Below the pieces are notes generated by a model, which was not told the DNA's origin, did not search any database, and was given only the letters and a program-made list of their open reading frames with translations. From contig NZ_LMQH01000011.1 of assembly GCF_001424105.1 (NCBI RefSeq), positions 1,232,273-1,296,272 on the forward strand: a stretch of 64,000 nucleotides of DNA, given 5' to 3'. The translations under genes were made by a program, and so were the position numbers. How positions within the stretch are numbered: position 1 is the stretch's first letter; each line of letters opens with the position of its first letter. The DNA is from Chryseobacterium sp. Leaf394 (lineage in GTDB: Bacteria > Bacteroidota > Bacteroidia > Flavobacteriales > Weeksellaceae). Positions 44,985 to 53,685 of the stretch are shown in pieces.

Positions 44985-45641
44985 TTATTTCATATAGGGT
45001 GTCATTACAATGCTCCAGAGTCTGTAGCCTTCAGGTGTCATATGAAGCATGTCTTCCACAAAGAGCTCCTTGCGGACTGCTCCATTAGTATCGGCCATAA
45101 TTCTTGTGATATCAATAAACTCAGCATTTTTTTCTCTCCACATAAATTTTGCAATCTGCTTGTTGGCTTCTCTCATCTGAGGCCATAAATGCGTTCTGCT
45201 TGGTGAATATTTTATAGAGATAAAATCAACTTCGATATTCGGGAATTTTTTGCGGATTTTCTTGTAGAAAGCTTTAAATCTGTCAATCACGACATCAGCT
45301 TCAAGTTTTGCATTGTCAGCAAAATCATTTTCACCACAGTAGACAATAATTTGTTTGGGTTGATAAGGGGATAATAAATCTTCAGCGTAAAAATTTAAAT
45401 CTGTCAGCCTTGATCCTCCAAAACCTCTGTTGATAATGGTTTTGCCAAGAAAATACTCATTAACGTCTGTCCATTTTGTGAAAGATGAACTTCCTATTAA
45501 CAATATTGAATTCTTTGCGGGAGGATTTTCCTGATCCTGTTTTTTGAATTCCTGAATTTCCTGCCAGTACATTGGTTTATCTTCCTGAGCAAAAAACAGG
45601 GCATACGTCATCAGTAAGAATACTGAAAAAAACTTCTTCAT
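44985..45641 (-). CDS. Exported SGNH/GDSL-type hydrolase
   Basis: From the ATG at 45641 (218 residues) the protein begins directly with a signal peptide (KKFFSVFLLMTYALFFAQ); a longer start at 45662 would add charged residues before it. The four SGNH blocks are present: LLIGSSSF (block I Ser), NRGFGGSRL (Gly), YCGENDF (Asn) and the late DMLHMTPEGYRLW (Asp and His). Such enzymes remove acetyl or acyl groups from sugars or lipids in the periplasm. Confidence 0.88.
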   Translation of the reverse strand: MKKFFSVFLLMTYALFFAQEDKPMYWQEIQEFKKQDQENPPAKNSILLIGSSSFTKWTDVNEYFLGKTIINRGFGGSRLTDLNFYAEDLLSPYQPKQIIVYCGENDFADNAKLEADVVIDRFKAFYKKIRKKFPNIEVDFISIKYSPSRTHLWPQMREANKQIAKFMWREKNAEFIDITRIMADTNGAVRKELFVEDMLHMTPEGYRLWSIVMTPYMK

Positions 45642-45670
45642 TAAATTAAATTTTAGAAGCATAAAGGTAT

Positions 45671-45700
45671 AAAAAAACTCCCGAAAGGCTCGGGAGTGTT
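45671..45700 (-). terminator. Terminator after the second lipocalin-like gene
   Basis: On the minus strand ACTCCCGA-GCCTT-TCGGGAGT is followed by a T tract. It separates the lipocalin-like gene from the SGNH operon. Confidence 0.85.
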
Positions 45701-45703
45701 GTA

Positions 45704-46162
45704 TTATCTTTTAAAAGTAACGTACGTAAAGTCTGCTTTCGTATCTCCGTTGAAATCGAAGTTTCCGGATTTTTGTTTTAATCTCAATTCGGAACTGCTA
45801 AGAATCACCACTTCATAAGGCATTGGGCCATCGTCCTCAAGATGTATTATCATTTCTTTCGTCTCTTCGTTGTAGGAGTATTTTCCTTTAGCAAGATCTA
45901 TAGAGCATGTTACACCGGCACCAGAGTACGCATGATGAGACATTGTGAAATCAGTAAGGAAGGTTGTATAGCTTTTTGCATCGCATCCTGTTGGAACGAT
46001 GGTGTTCAGTACAGTGGTGTTGTCGGCTCCGGAGATGATTTCAGTTTTTTCTGTCTTCCAGTCACCTTTCAGCAGATCCATTTCATATCCCAAAACGTCA
46101 TCGTCTTTACATGAATTCAAAGCTAATGCGGAAAAGGCAAATAAAAGTAAGTGTTTTTTCAT
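45704..46162 (-). CDS. Lipocalin-like lipoprotein, relative of 43982
   Basis: From the ATG at 46162 (a GTG lies two codons upstream) the protein has 152 residues, with lipobox LNSC (Cys18) followed by KDDD. The barrel opens with LKGDWKTEKTEI and holds two Cys (TGCDAK and VTCSID) and GKYSYNEETKEM. The end DFNGDTKADF parallels the Asp-rich loop of its relative. It has its own terminator. Ligand unknown. Confidence 0.75.
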   Translation of the reverse strand: MKKHLLLFAFSALALNSCKDDDVLGYEMDLLKGDWKTEKTEIISGADNTTVLNTIVPTGCDAKSYTTFLTDFTMSHHAYSGAGVTCSIDLAKGKYSYNEETKEMIIHLEDDGPMPYEVVILSSSELRLKQKSGNFDFNGDTKADFTYVTFKR

Positions 46163-46284
46163 TTTCACAATTTTAAGAATGTGCTAAAATATAAATAAAT
46201 TTGAAATATAAGTAATGAAAATCGGGATTTTTGGCTAAATCTTTGTAAAAACTTCTTTTTGTTTTAATTTTTCACCGGAACTTT

Positions 46285-46884
46285 CTATTCACAGGTCTTT
46301 TTTACGGTATAGATTCCATTACTCTGTTGCTTTATCTGTCCGTTTTTTCGTTTAATTGTAATTAAAAAAGATTCTTTAACGTCGGGACATTTTTTAGTTT
46401 TAAAAGTTTTCAGATAAAAATTCTGTTCATCTTTTTTGAAAGATCCGCCTTCAAAATGATTAATGTCTATTAAGAAACCGTGAGTATTGGCTATTAAAAC
46501 GGCTTCTGCTATGTTATCTACTTCACCGATAAATTTTCGCAGATCTTTTTCGTCTGCAAAGTATTCAGGTCTGTCATTTTTGCAGGCAATAATATAATGA
46601 AAACAGTTTTCACCAACACATTTCTGAAAGAAACCTTTTTCAGGCACCGGTTCAAGAATGGTCATCGGCTCAGGATATTGGCTTTCGTACAAAACCGCCT
46701 TTTCAGGATCTGAATGATTAGTGAAGGCCTTCCAGTATGATAAATTTTCTGAAGGTTTTATAAACGGATATAGATTTTCTGCAGTATCAAATACGTCAGG
46801 AATCTTTTGGTAACCTACAGTCTGCACAGTCTGGCCCGAAAAAAGCTGAGATAGGAGCAATATAGCGAATCCTGATTTTTTCAT
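46285..46884 (-). CDS. Exported protein of unknown function
   Basis: The 199-residue protein has a signal peptide (residues 1-17, ending LFSGQ). The mature part has four scattered Cys (two in the pair KCVGENCFHYIIACK), so disulfides are possible. It ends in KKTCE. No family was recognised. It is divergent from ppc with a 143-base gap. Confidence 0.65.
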   Translation of the reverse strand: MKKSGFAILLLSQLFSGQTVQTVGYQKIPDVFDTAENLYPFIKPSENLSYWKAFTNHSDPEKAVLYESQYPEPMTILEPVPEKGFFQKCVGENCFHYIIACKNDRPEYFADEKDLRKFIGEVDNIAEAVLIANTHGFLIDINHFEGGSFKKDEQNFYLKTFKTKKCPDVKESFLITIKRKNGQIKQQSNGIYTVKKTCE

Positions 46885-47015
46885 GAATAGGGTTATACTT
46901 TTATAAATGTTAAAATTAATGATTAGATAATCAAATTCAGAAACACATCTGATAATCTGCTTTAAATTTAATAATTTTTAAATCTTAAAGCTATTATTTT
47001 TAAACATAAATCTAT

Positions 47016-47023
47016 TACTTTTG
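47016..47023 (+). promoter_or_regulatory. -7 promoter element at the ppc start
   Basis: TACTTTTG matches TAnnTTTG and ends five bases before the ATG, the same spacing as at the helicase gene. Confidence 0.5.
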
Positions 47024-47027
47024 TTGT

Positions 47028-49562
47028 ATGATACACGACCAGCGCACAGAAAAATTCAGGCAGATTGTTGAAAACAAGTTTCAGATTTACAACTCACTCT
47101 TTATGAGTTTGCCCTATGATAAAATGACCAACATCGGGATGCTTCTTCCTTTTTTATATGAGGAAAGCAAAAATGGTTACGAAGCCGGCAAAACTCCCGA
47201 AGAAATTGTGGAAGAATTTTTTAAAAGTCATACCGATCTTCAGACAGAAGATCAGAAACTGGAGCTTTTATTTAAAATTATACAATATATAGAAAGGCAG
47301 GTCGTATTGTTTGACAGTATTGAGGATGCTGCTTTCCCAAGTCTGCACGCGGAAAATGATAACGGAACAGTCACTCATTTATATGAAAAGGCGATCAATA
47401 ATCATGAACTGGAAAAAGTGCGTGAAAAGCTGGAAGATTTTAGTGTGAAAGTTGTATTTACGGCACACCCAACACAGTTTTATCCAAATTCTGTTCAAAA
47501 AATCATTCATGATTTAAGGGCAGCCATCACTTCAGACTCTATCACACAGATTGATACGCTGTTGCAGCAGCTTGGGAAAACGCCATTCGTCAATAAAGAG
47601 AAGCCAACGCCGATTGATGAAGCTTTAAGCATTATCACTTATCTCAGATTTGTGTACTATGAAACTGTGGGCGATTTATTTACCAAAATCAAGAGAACAT
47701 TTTCAAATGATAATTTCCAGCTTCATGAGGACATTATTCAGCTGGGATTCTGGCCTGGCGGTGACCGTGATGGAAACCCTTTTGTGACCGCTGAAGTTAC
47801 CAAAAGAGTTGCGTGCGAACTGCGTTCTGCCATTTTAAAATCATATTACAATCATTTGAAATTTGTCAGAAGAAGACTGAGTTTCAGAGGAGTTTCCGAT
47901 ATTTTGAGAGACCTGAGCGAAATGCTTTACGATGCTATTTTTAAGGATAATGCATTAACTGCTCAACAGATTCTTAAAAAAATTGACGAAGCAGAAGAGA
48001 TTTTGGTAAAACACCACAACGGGCTGTTCCACGAAATTCTTTTAGGATTTAAAGACCGCGTGAAAATTTTTGGAACTCACTTTGCCACTCTGGATGTGAG
48101 ACAGGACAGCAGGGTGCACCAGCAGGTGATTGATGCGGTCTACACAAAATTATTTGGCAGTGAAGAGGCTGATTACAAAATAAAATATTCAAGACTGATT
48201 GATATCTCAGAAAAAGTCGATATTAATGATTTTGAAGATATTGTAAAAGACACGCTTGAAACAGTTTGTCAGATCACAGAAATTCAGCAGCAGAACGGAT
48301 TAAGAGGTATGAACCGTTACATTATTTCCAATTCTGACGATATTAAGGATGTGATGAATGTTTACGCATTTTTCAAACTCTGCGGTTACAAAGATGAAGA
48401 TATTAAAATGGATATCGTTCCGTTATTTGAAACGATGGAAGGTCTTGCCAATGCCGAATCAGTGATGACGGAACTTTACAGTCATCCTGTCTACAAAAAA
48501 CACGTAGAACACCGTGGACAACAGCAAACCATTATGCTTGGATTTTCAGACGGAACTAAAGACGGTGGTTACTTAAAAGCCAACTGGGAAATTTACAAAA
48601 CCAAAGAAGTTTTAACTTCAATTTCAGAAAAAAACGGAATCAAAGTGGTGTTTTTTGACGGCAGAGGAGGTCCGCCTGCGAGGGGTGGAGGTAAAACCCA
48701 TGATTTCTACGCGTCACAGGGAAAAACAATCGCCAATAATAAAATTGAATTAACCATTCAGGGACAGACAATTACGAGTATTTTTGGAAACAAAGAGCAG
48801 GCAACATTTAATTTTGAACAGCTTCTGACTGCAGGGGTAGAGAATGATGTATTTAAAAGCAGTAAAAAAGATCTGACGGATGCTGAGAGAAGTTTAATTT
48901 CTGAACTTTCGGAAATCAGCTTCACAAAATATTCAGATTTAAAGGCTCATCAGATGTTTGTACCGTATCTGCAGGAGATGAGTACGCTTCAGTATTACGG
49001 GAAAACCAATATTGGAAGCCGTCCTTCGAAGAGAGGAAGCGGTGATGAACTAAAATTTGAAGACCTTCGCGCCATTCCATTCGTTGGATCCTGGTCTCAG
49101 CTGAAACAGAATGTTCCCGGATTTTTCGGTTTTGGTTATGCTATGAATCAACTGAAAAAGGAGGGAAGGTTTGACGAAATCAAGCAATTGTATTCAGGTT
49201 CTGATTTCTTTAAAACTTTAGTCCTGAACTCGATGATGAGTATGAACAAGACTTATTTCCCTTTAACCTATTATATCAAAAATAACTCAAAATTTGGTGA
49301 ATTCTGGACCATCCTTTTCGATGAATATCAACTTTCGAGAGATATTATGCTTGAACTTACAGGTTTTACCATTCTGCAACAGGAAGATCCGCTTTCGAGA
49401 AAATCGGTAAAAATCCGTGAGAAAATTGTTTTGCCGCTTCTGAGCATTCAGCAATATGCGTTGATGAAAATTCAGAAAGGTGAGGGAAATAAAGAAGCCT
49501 ATGAGAAGCTTGTTACAAGATCGCTTTTTGGAAACATTAATGCGAGCAGAAATTCAGCTTAG
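47028..49562 (+). CDS. ppc: Phosphoenolpyruvate carboxylase
   Basis: The 844-residue enzyme makes oxaloacetate from PEP and bicarbonate and refills the TCA cycle. Catalytic His147 lies in FTAHPTQ, the PEP site in GFWPGGDRDGNPFV, and the glycine-rich loop in FFDGRGGPPARGGG. The GFSDGTKDGGYL segment is also typical. The extreme C-terminus reads NASRNSA where many family members end in RNTG, so the last residues of the active-site lid differ. A terminator follows. Confidence 0.94.
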   Translation: MIHDQRTEKFRQIVENKFQIYNSLFMSLPYDKMTNIGMLLPFLYEESKNGYEAGKTPEEIVEEFFKSHTDLQTEDQKLELLFKIIQYIERQVVLFDSIEDAAFPSLHAENDNGTVTHLYEKAINNHELEKVREKLEDFSVKVVFTAHPTQFYPNSVQKIIHDLRAAITSDSITQIDTLLQQLGKTPFVNKEKPTPIDEALSIITYLRFVYYETVGDLFTKIKRTFSNDNFQLHEDIIQLGFWPGGDRDGNPFVTAEVTKRVACELRSAILKSYYNHLKFVRRRLSFRGVSDILRDLSEMLYDAIFKDNALTAQQILKKIDEAEEILVKHHNGLFHEILLGFKDRVKIFGTHFATLDVRQDSRVHQQVIDAVYTKLFGSEEADYKIKYSRLIDISEKVDINDFEDIVKDTLETVCQITEIQQQNGLRGMNRYIISNSDDIKDVMNVYAFFKLCGYKDEDIKMDIVPLFETMEGLANAESVMTELYSHPVYKKHVEHRGQQQTIMLGFSDGTKDGGYLKANWEIYKTKEVLTSISEKNGIKVVFFDGRGGPPARGGGKTHDFYASQGKTIANNKIELTIQGQTITSIFGNKEQATFNFEQLLTAGVENDVFKSSKKDLTDAERSLISELSEISFTKYSDLKAHQMFVPYLQEMSTLQYYGKTNIGSRPSKRGSGDELKFEDLRAIPFVGSWSQLKQNVPGFFGFGYAMNQLKKEGRFDEIKQLYSGSDFFKTLVLNSMMSMNKTYFPLTYYIKNNSKFGEFWTILFDEYQLSRDIMLELTGFTILQQEDPLSRKSVKIREKIVLPLLSIQQYALMKIQKGEGNKEAYEKLVTRSLFGNINASRNSA

Positions 49563-49585
49563 ACTTAGAAACAAAACTTTCATAA

Positions 49586-49620
49586 AAACAGCCCAAAAAT
49601 TGAAATTTTTTGGGCTGTTT
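49586..49620. terminator. Bidirectional terminator after ppc
   Basis: Arms AAACAGCCCAAAAA and TTTTTTGGGCTGTTT pair around a short loop between convergent ppc and the next gene. Confidence 0.88.
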
Positions 49621-49643
49621 TATTTTAAATTATTGTGATCTGA

Positions 49644-49988
49644 TTATTCTCCATTTAATCCCAGCATAATTCTGTTGAGATATTCCTGTTCTTTTAAAAC
49701 CTTTTCATAAGACTGTTTGGCGTAAACCGGCGAAATTCTGTAGTTTTCTGAAAATGTATCAAAACCCTGATTCTCGACAAATCCCGAGAAATTTGCAAGA
49801 TATTCTGATATAAAATTATCAATTAATTTTTTTCTGATTTCGCAGACAGTACTGCTTTTCATTCTCTGTAAAGAATTGAGAACAAAAGATTTATCTGACC
49901 CGAAACTGATAATTTGTGAAACTACTGATTTACTGCTTAAAACCGTTGCTTCCTGTACAACCGGCTTTGGATTATCTTCAAACATCAT
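49644..49988 (-). CDS. Small protein of unknown function
   Basis: The 114-residue protein has no signal or membrane segment and looks helical. Notable parts are SQIISFGSDKSFVLNSLQRMK and SYEKVLKEQEYLNRIMLGLNGE. It starts 32 bases after the stress-protein gene and is probably its operon partner. No family was recognised. Confidence 0.62.
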   Translation of the reverse strand: MMFEDNPKPVVQEATVLSSKSVVSQIISFGSDKSFVLNSLQRMKSSTVCEIRKKLIDNFISEYLANFSGFVENQGFDTFSENYRISPVYAKQSYEKVLKEQEYLNRIMLGLNGE

Positions 49989-50020
49989 GATCTAAAGTTT
50001 TAAATTTAAACAGTTTTGAA

Positions 50021-50527
50021 TCAAATTGTGGCTTTCCCTTCAACCCCGTCGGAATTGTCGCTTTTCTTTCCGCTCACGGCTGCAGCTACAAAACTCAGGA
50101 GACTTACCAGTTTGCCGGCCTTTGTGTCCCAGTAGTAGGTGTCTTTTGGCTCTACTCTGATAATGGAAACTGTAGGATCATCTTTACCGTCAAACCATGC
50201 ATTGGCCATTGGAGACCATTTGTCTTCAATGGTGGAACGGTCTTTATAAACGAACGCTTCTCCGTAAATCGATAAATATTCAGAATTTGAATTATTCATG
50301 AAGTAAAGCATCACGCGGTTATCATCCTTGATCTCAAAATTTTTGTTGCTTGTGTCACTGCTGATGAACCACAGATTTCCAGAATCGTCGGTTTCCTGCA
50401 GACCCATTGGTCGGGAATTACCCGGGATCTTTCCCAGTTCTGTGCAGAACATGCAGATTTTAGCAGCTTCAGACAGTTCTTTGATTTTTTTAATTGCGTC
50501 TTCACGCATGAGATTTTCTGTAGACAT
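50021..50527 (-). CDS. Pyridoxamine 5'-phosphate oxidase-like general stress protein
   Basis: The 168-residue protein fits the split-barrel flavin-binding family often named general stress protein 26. Seen are the N-terminal helix with IKKIKELSEAAKICMFCTE, the core strand NLWFISSDTSNK, VMLYFMNN and the late IIRVEPKDTYYWD. It probably binds FMN or a deazaflavin; true PNPOx activity is not implied. Two Cys in MFCTE may matter for redox. Confidence 0.85.
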   Translation of the reverse strand: MSTENLMREDAIKKIKELSEAAKICMFCTELGKIPGNSRPMGLQETDDSGNLWFISSDTSNKNFEIKDDNRVMLYFMNNSNSEYLSIYGEAFVYKDRSTIEDKWSPMANAWFDGKDDPTVSIIRVEPKDTYYWDTKAGKLVSLLSFVAAAVSGKKSDNSDGVEGKATI

Positions 50528-50753
50528 AATATTAATATTTTAGTGTGTGATTTAATTTAGCAATTCAAAAAGCCGACCACTTTTTGCAAATTATTTTGAA
50601 ATTTACACAAAAAATATATTATTTATTCAATATCAGTATATTAATTAATAAAATTTCAAAATTTGCGTACATACATGATTATAATCATAATCTGTTTTTG
50701 GCGATCTTTATATTTTAGCGTGCGAATTCAAAATCACATTTAAATCAAATTTT

Positions 50754-50963
50754 ATGAAAAAGTACTTTTTAGTAGCGGCAATCGCTGCATTTACCTTAAG
50801 CTGTAAAGAAAAAAAAGAGGTAGAAAACAATACGACAAACATGTCTGATTCTACTGCTACCGATCCAATGGCTGCACCTGTAAACCCGATGCCTCAGGAC
50901 ACCGGAAACATGACTGCAGACTCAGCAAGCACCTCAAATATGAGGAAAGATTCTATGAAATAA
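50754..50963 (+). CDS. Small low-complexity lipoprotein
   Basis: The 69-residue protein has a lipoprotein signal (lipobox TLSC, Cys17) and a mature part made almost only of Thr, Ser, Asn, Asp, Met and Pro, with repeated DS and NM pairs. Such short entericidin-like or filler lipoproteins are common in Bacteroidota. A terminator follows. Confidence 0.75.
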   Translation: MKKYFLVAAIAAFTLSCKEKKEVENNTTNMSDSTATDPMAAPVNPMPQDTGNMTADSASTSNMRKDSMK

Positions 50964-50988
50964 AAGTTTGTTTCGTTATTTAATAATC

Positions 50989-51030
50989 ACAATTCTATTC
51001 TTAAAAAAGAGTAGAATTGTTTTTTTATTT
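50989..51030 (+). terminator. Terminator after the small lipoprotein
   Basis: Arms ACAATTCTATTCTT and AAGAGTAGAATTGT (one mismatch) are followed by seven T. Confidence 0.85.
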
Positions 51031-51070
51031 TAATACAAAATTTGTAAATTAGTTTAAAATTATTCTTTTT

Positions 51071-51706
51071 ATGGCCGATACGCTTCCTGTAGCTAAGACA
51101 CTGAGTTGTATGAAAATAGATGAAAAACTTCTCCTGTCTTTTGGTGGTGAAATAAAATCCTACTTACAAAATGAATTCGTCTTTAAAGAAGACGAAAAGC
51201 CGGTTTTTTACTATCAGATTATCAGTGGTAGTATAAAAGAAAATAATTACAATGAGCTGGGAAGTGAGTTTATTCAGAATATTCTGGGTTCAGACCAGAG
51301 TTTTGGTGATTCTTTTCTTTTCTTGCACAAAAATTACAATATAAATGCTGTGGCATTAACCGACTGCGAAATCATCAGGCTCAGGAAAGATGACTTTTTT
51401 AAACTCATTACCCAATATCCGGATTTATCTGTGGATACCAATAAATGTCTATCGCAGAGACTGTATTTCAAAACGGCTATGATTCAGAATCTCGCTTCAC
51501 CACTTCCGGAAAAAAGAATTCTGGGACTTTTGGATTACTTAAAAAGTTTTCATAAAGATGATGATAAGTTTTCCTTCCTTGTAAAACTTACACGCCAGCA
51601 GATTGCAGATTTGATCGGCCTTCGCGTAGAGACGGTAATCCGAACTGCCAAAAAACTTGAGAGAGAGAACTTTCTGAAAATTGATTCAAGAAAGATTTAT
51701 TACTGA
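51071..51706 (+). CDS. Crp/Fnr family transcriptional regulator (pair member 1)
   Basis: The 211-residue protein has a cyclic-nucleotide-type beta-barrel (about 30-130) and a C-terminal winged HTH (KLTRQQIADLIGLRVETVIRTAKKLEREN). The effector site lacks the Arg/Ser pair of cAMP-binding CRP and has no N-terminal Fnr cysteine cluster, so the signal is unknown. Its partner, facing it tail to tail six bases away, has the same length and layout. The ATG at 51110 aligns with that partner's start and is an alternative. Confidence 0.85.
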   Translation: MADTLPVAKTLSCMKIDEKLLLSFGGEIKSYLQNEFVFKEDEKPVFYYQIISGSIKENNYNELGSEFIQNILGSDQSFGDSFLFLHKNYNINAVALTDCEIIRLRKDDFFKLITQYPDLSVDTNKCLSQRLYFKTAMIQNLASPLPEKRILGLLDYLKSFHKDDDKFSFLVKLTRQQIADLIGLRVETVIRTAKKLERENFLKIDSRKIYY

Positions 51707-51712
51707 TTTAAT

Positions 51713-52306
51713 TTAATAGAAAATCTTGCGGTTCTGAATTTTTAAAATTCCGGTTTTCTCCATTTTTTTTATTGCTCTGATCACGGTTTCTACGCTGAGA
51801 CCTGTGATGGACGCAAGTTGCTGTCTTGTAAGCGGTACCTGCAGCGAAAATTCAGACTGATCTTTTTCATCGTCTTTAAGGTAATTCAGAAAAGCTGTGA
51901 TTTTTTTCTCAGGGCTCTGTACCGCAATCGTCTGCATCATCACAAACTGATAATGCATGTATTCTGACAAATTGCTCATGATGGAAGGGTACAGGTTTTG
52001 ATTTTCTTTCAGTAATTCCAGAAAAGATACTTTCGGAAGCCGCAGCACAGTGACATCGCTAATCGCAATACTGTTGATGCTGTATTTTTTCCTGGTGAAG
52101 AGATAAGATGTCCCCACACTGCTGTTTTCACCAACGATACCGTGGATAAATTCCTTACCGTTTTCTATGTAATTGTTGAGTTTAACTTTCCCTTCGGTAA
52201 TATGATAAAAATAATTGGCAACTTCATTTTCAGAGAAAATTTTGTCGTCATTGTCATAAGACTTGTATTCGGCTCCGAATGAAAGCAGGAGGTCTTCAGA
52301 AATCAT
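51713..52306 (-). CDS. Crp/Fnr family transcriptional regulator (pair member 2)
   Basis: The 197-residue protein is a clear paralog of the gene it faces: LLLSFGAEYKSY against LLLSFGGEIKSY, and an HTH PLTRQQLASITGLSVETVIRAIKKMEK. The barrel again has no cAMP-type Arg/Ser pair. A TGTGGTACCACA palindrome lies 77 bases upstream. Fnr-like control of stress or respiration genes is the usual family role; targets are unknown. Confidence 0.87.
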   Translation of the reverse strand: MISEDLLLSFGAEYKSYDNDDKIFSENEVANYFYHITEGKVKLNNYIENGKEFIHGIVGENSSVGTSYLFTRKKYSINSIAISDVTVLRLPKVSFLELLKENQNLYPSIMSNLSEYMHYQFVMMQTIAVQSPEKKITAFLNYLKDDEKDQSEFSLQVPLTRQQLASITGLSVETVIRAIKKMEKTGILKIQNRKIFY

Positions 52307-52382
52307 GTATAAATAAGCGGTTTGTCTACTGTGAAATTTTAAAAATGTAAAGAAAAAATATTTTTACTCACAAGTGAATTAA

Positions 52383-52394
52383 TGTGGTACCACA
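52383..52394. promoter_or_regulatory. Palindrome upstream of the minus-strand Crp/Fnr gene
   Basis: TGTGGTACCACA is a perfect 12-bp palindrome with TGTG...CACA half-sites, the type used by CRP-like regulators, although with a 4-base rather than 6-base centre. It lies in the 289-bp gap between the Crp/Fnr gene and the stand-alone HTH gene. Confidence 0.45.
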
Positions 52395-52595
52395 CAGATA
52401 CCATAAAGCGTAATTTCATTGAAAAAATTCCTGTATTTGCAGTAAAACTACGTGATTTCAATCATAAAAACTAAATGAATAACAATAATATATTTGGATT
52501 ACTTTAAAAAATCGTTTGAATAGGCGGGAAATAAAAAGTAAATGCAGTTCGGAAACTGTCTGTAAAAACCATAAAAAAAGGGGATAATTTTATAT

Positions 52596-52934
52596 ATGAA
52601 CAACAAAAATTTAAATATTTCTAAGACTCAAAAGAATATTTTCACAGAAAATCAGGAAATCGTTGATCTCGCTAAAGACAATTCTCCAAGACTGCTGAAT
52701 ACCTGCAGATCAATGTTTCCTACATTTTTTGAAAACCTCAAGCAGATCAATCCCGATTTGAAAAAATCTGAACTGATTTTCTGTATTTACCTCAAGTTGG
52801 ATTTTAGTACCAAAGAGATTGCGATCTATACTTTTGTGACACCAAAAGCTATACAGAACAGAAAAAACAGAATCAGAAAGAAACTGAATATAGCTTCCGA
52901 TGTTGATATTTACAAATGGTTTGATGAGTTGTAA
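52596..52934 (+). CDS. Stand-alone LuxR-like HTH protein
   Basis: The 112-residue protein matches the C-terminal part of the TPR-HTH regulator at 55373-56809: FPTFFENLKQINPDLKKSELIFC against FPDFISNLSKKYPELQPSEREFC, and DFSTKEIAIYTFVTPKAIQNRKNRIRKKL against LSTKEIAKYTFIETRTVQNKKYRLRKKL. It has only the linker and HTH, no TPRs, signal or membrane helix. It may be a soluble counterpart of that output domain. It ends three bases from the pdeM stop (convergent). Confidence 0.78.
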   Translation: MNNKNLNISKTQKNIFTENQEIVDLAKDNSPRLLNTCRSMFPTFFENLKQINPDLKKSELIFCIYLKLDFSTKEIAIYTFVTPKAIQNRKNRIRKKLNIASDVDIYKWFDEL

Positions 52935-52937
52935 TTT

Positions 52938-53582
52938 TTAAATTTCATAAATTTCGGCATCCGTAAAAACATAATATCTTCCTTTTTTAGGGAGATTTTT
53001 TGTATCGAGACCTGTAAACTCACTGAAAGCCGGAAGCAGCAGCTGATTTTCAGTCACTACAAAACAGGGCAGTTTAATTCTTTTAACTGCTGAATTAATC
53101 ACATATCCCGGATGAATATGACCCGAAATCTGAAACTTTTCCTGCTTTCTGTCAAAATCGTGAATGAAAAGAAAATCTTCGGATTCATATTTTTCAGCTT
53201 TGAAATCAAGACATAATTTCTTGTCTAAAACTTTTGAAATCCGGTCATGATTACCTTCAATAAGATAGAATTTTAAGTCTGGAAACTGCTCTTTCCAGTT
53301 GCAGAATTCTGCCACTTCTGCATTATCACCGGCATGAAGAAGATCACCCACTACGATAAATTTTTCAGGCTGAAAAAATTCAATCAGTACGGATAAACGC
53401 TGAAGATCACTTTCAAAAACCTGATTGGCAAGAGCGATTCCGTTTTTTCTGAAGTGGGCTGTTTTCCCGATGTGGAGATCAGAGAGCACCAAAGCTTTTT
53501 CGTTTTCCCAGAACAGCGCACGCTGGTTGGTAAGAACAAAACTTTGATTTTTAATCTTAATTGCTTTTGTAGAAACTTTCAT
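52938..53582 (-). CDS. pdeM: Ligase-associated DNA damage response endonuclease PdeM
   Basis: From the ATG at 53582 (214 residues; a TTG lies four codons upstream) the protein shows all blocks of a calcineurin-like metallophosphoesterase: LSDLHIGK, GDLLHAGDN, GNHDR and SGHIHPG. The family is defined by genomic links to an ATP-dependent ligase, a DEXH helicase and an MBL exonuclease, all found here on the same strand 3-9 kb away. Two unrelated genes lie between it and the helicase. Confidence 0.88.
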   Translation of the reverse strand: MKVSTKAIKIKNQSFVLTNQRALFWENEKALVLSDLHIGKTAHFRKNGIALANQVFESDLQRLSVLIEFFQPEKFIVVGDLLHAGDNAEVAEFCNWKEQFPDLKFYLIEGNHDRISKVLDKKLCLDFKAEKYESEDFLFIHDFDRKQEKFQISGHIHPGYVINSAVKRIKLPCFVVTENQLLLPAFSEFTGLDTKNLPKKGRYYVFTDAEIYEI

Positions 53583-53685
53583 TTGAGCTTGCAAAGCTAT
53601 CGCTTTTATTTCAGTTTAAACAAAAACAGAACCCTGAAAAACTTCAGGATTCTATTAAAAATTTAGGATTATATAGATGTGTGTT

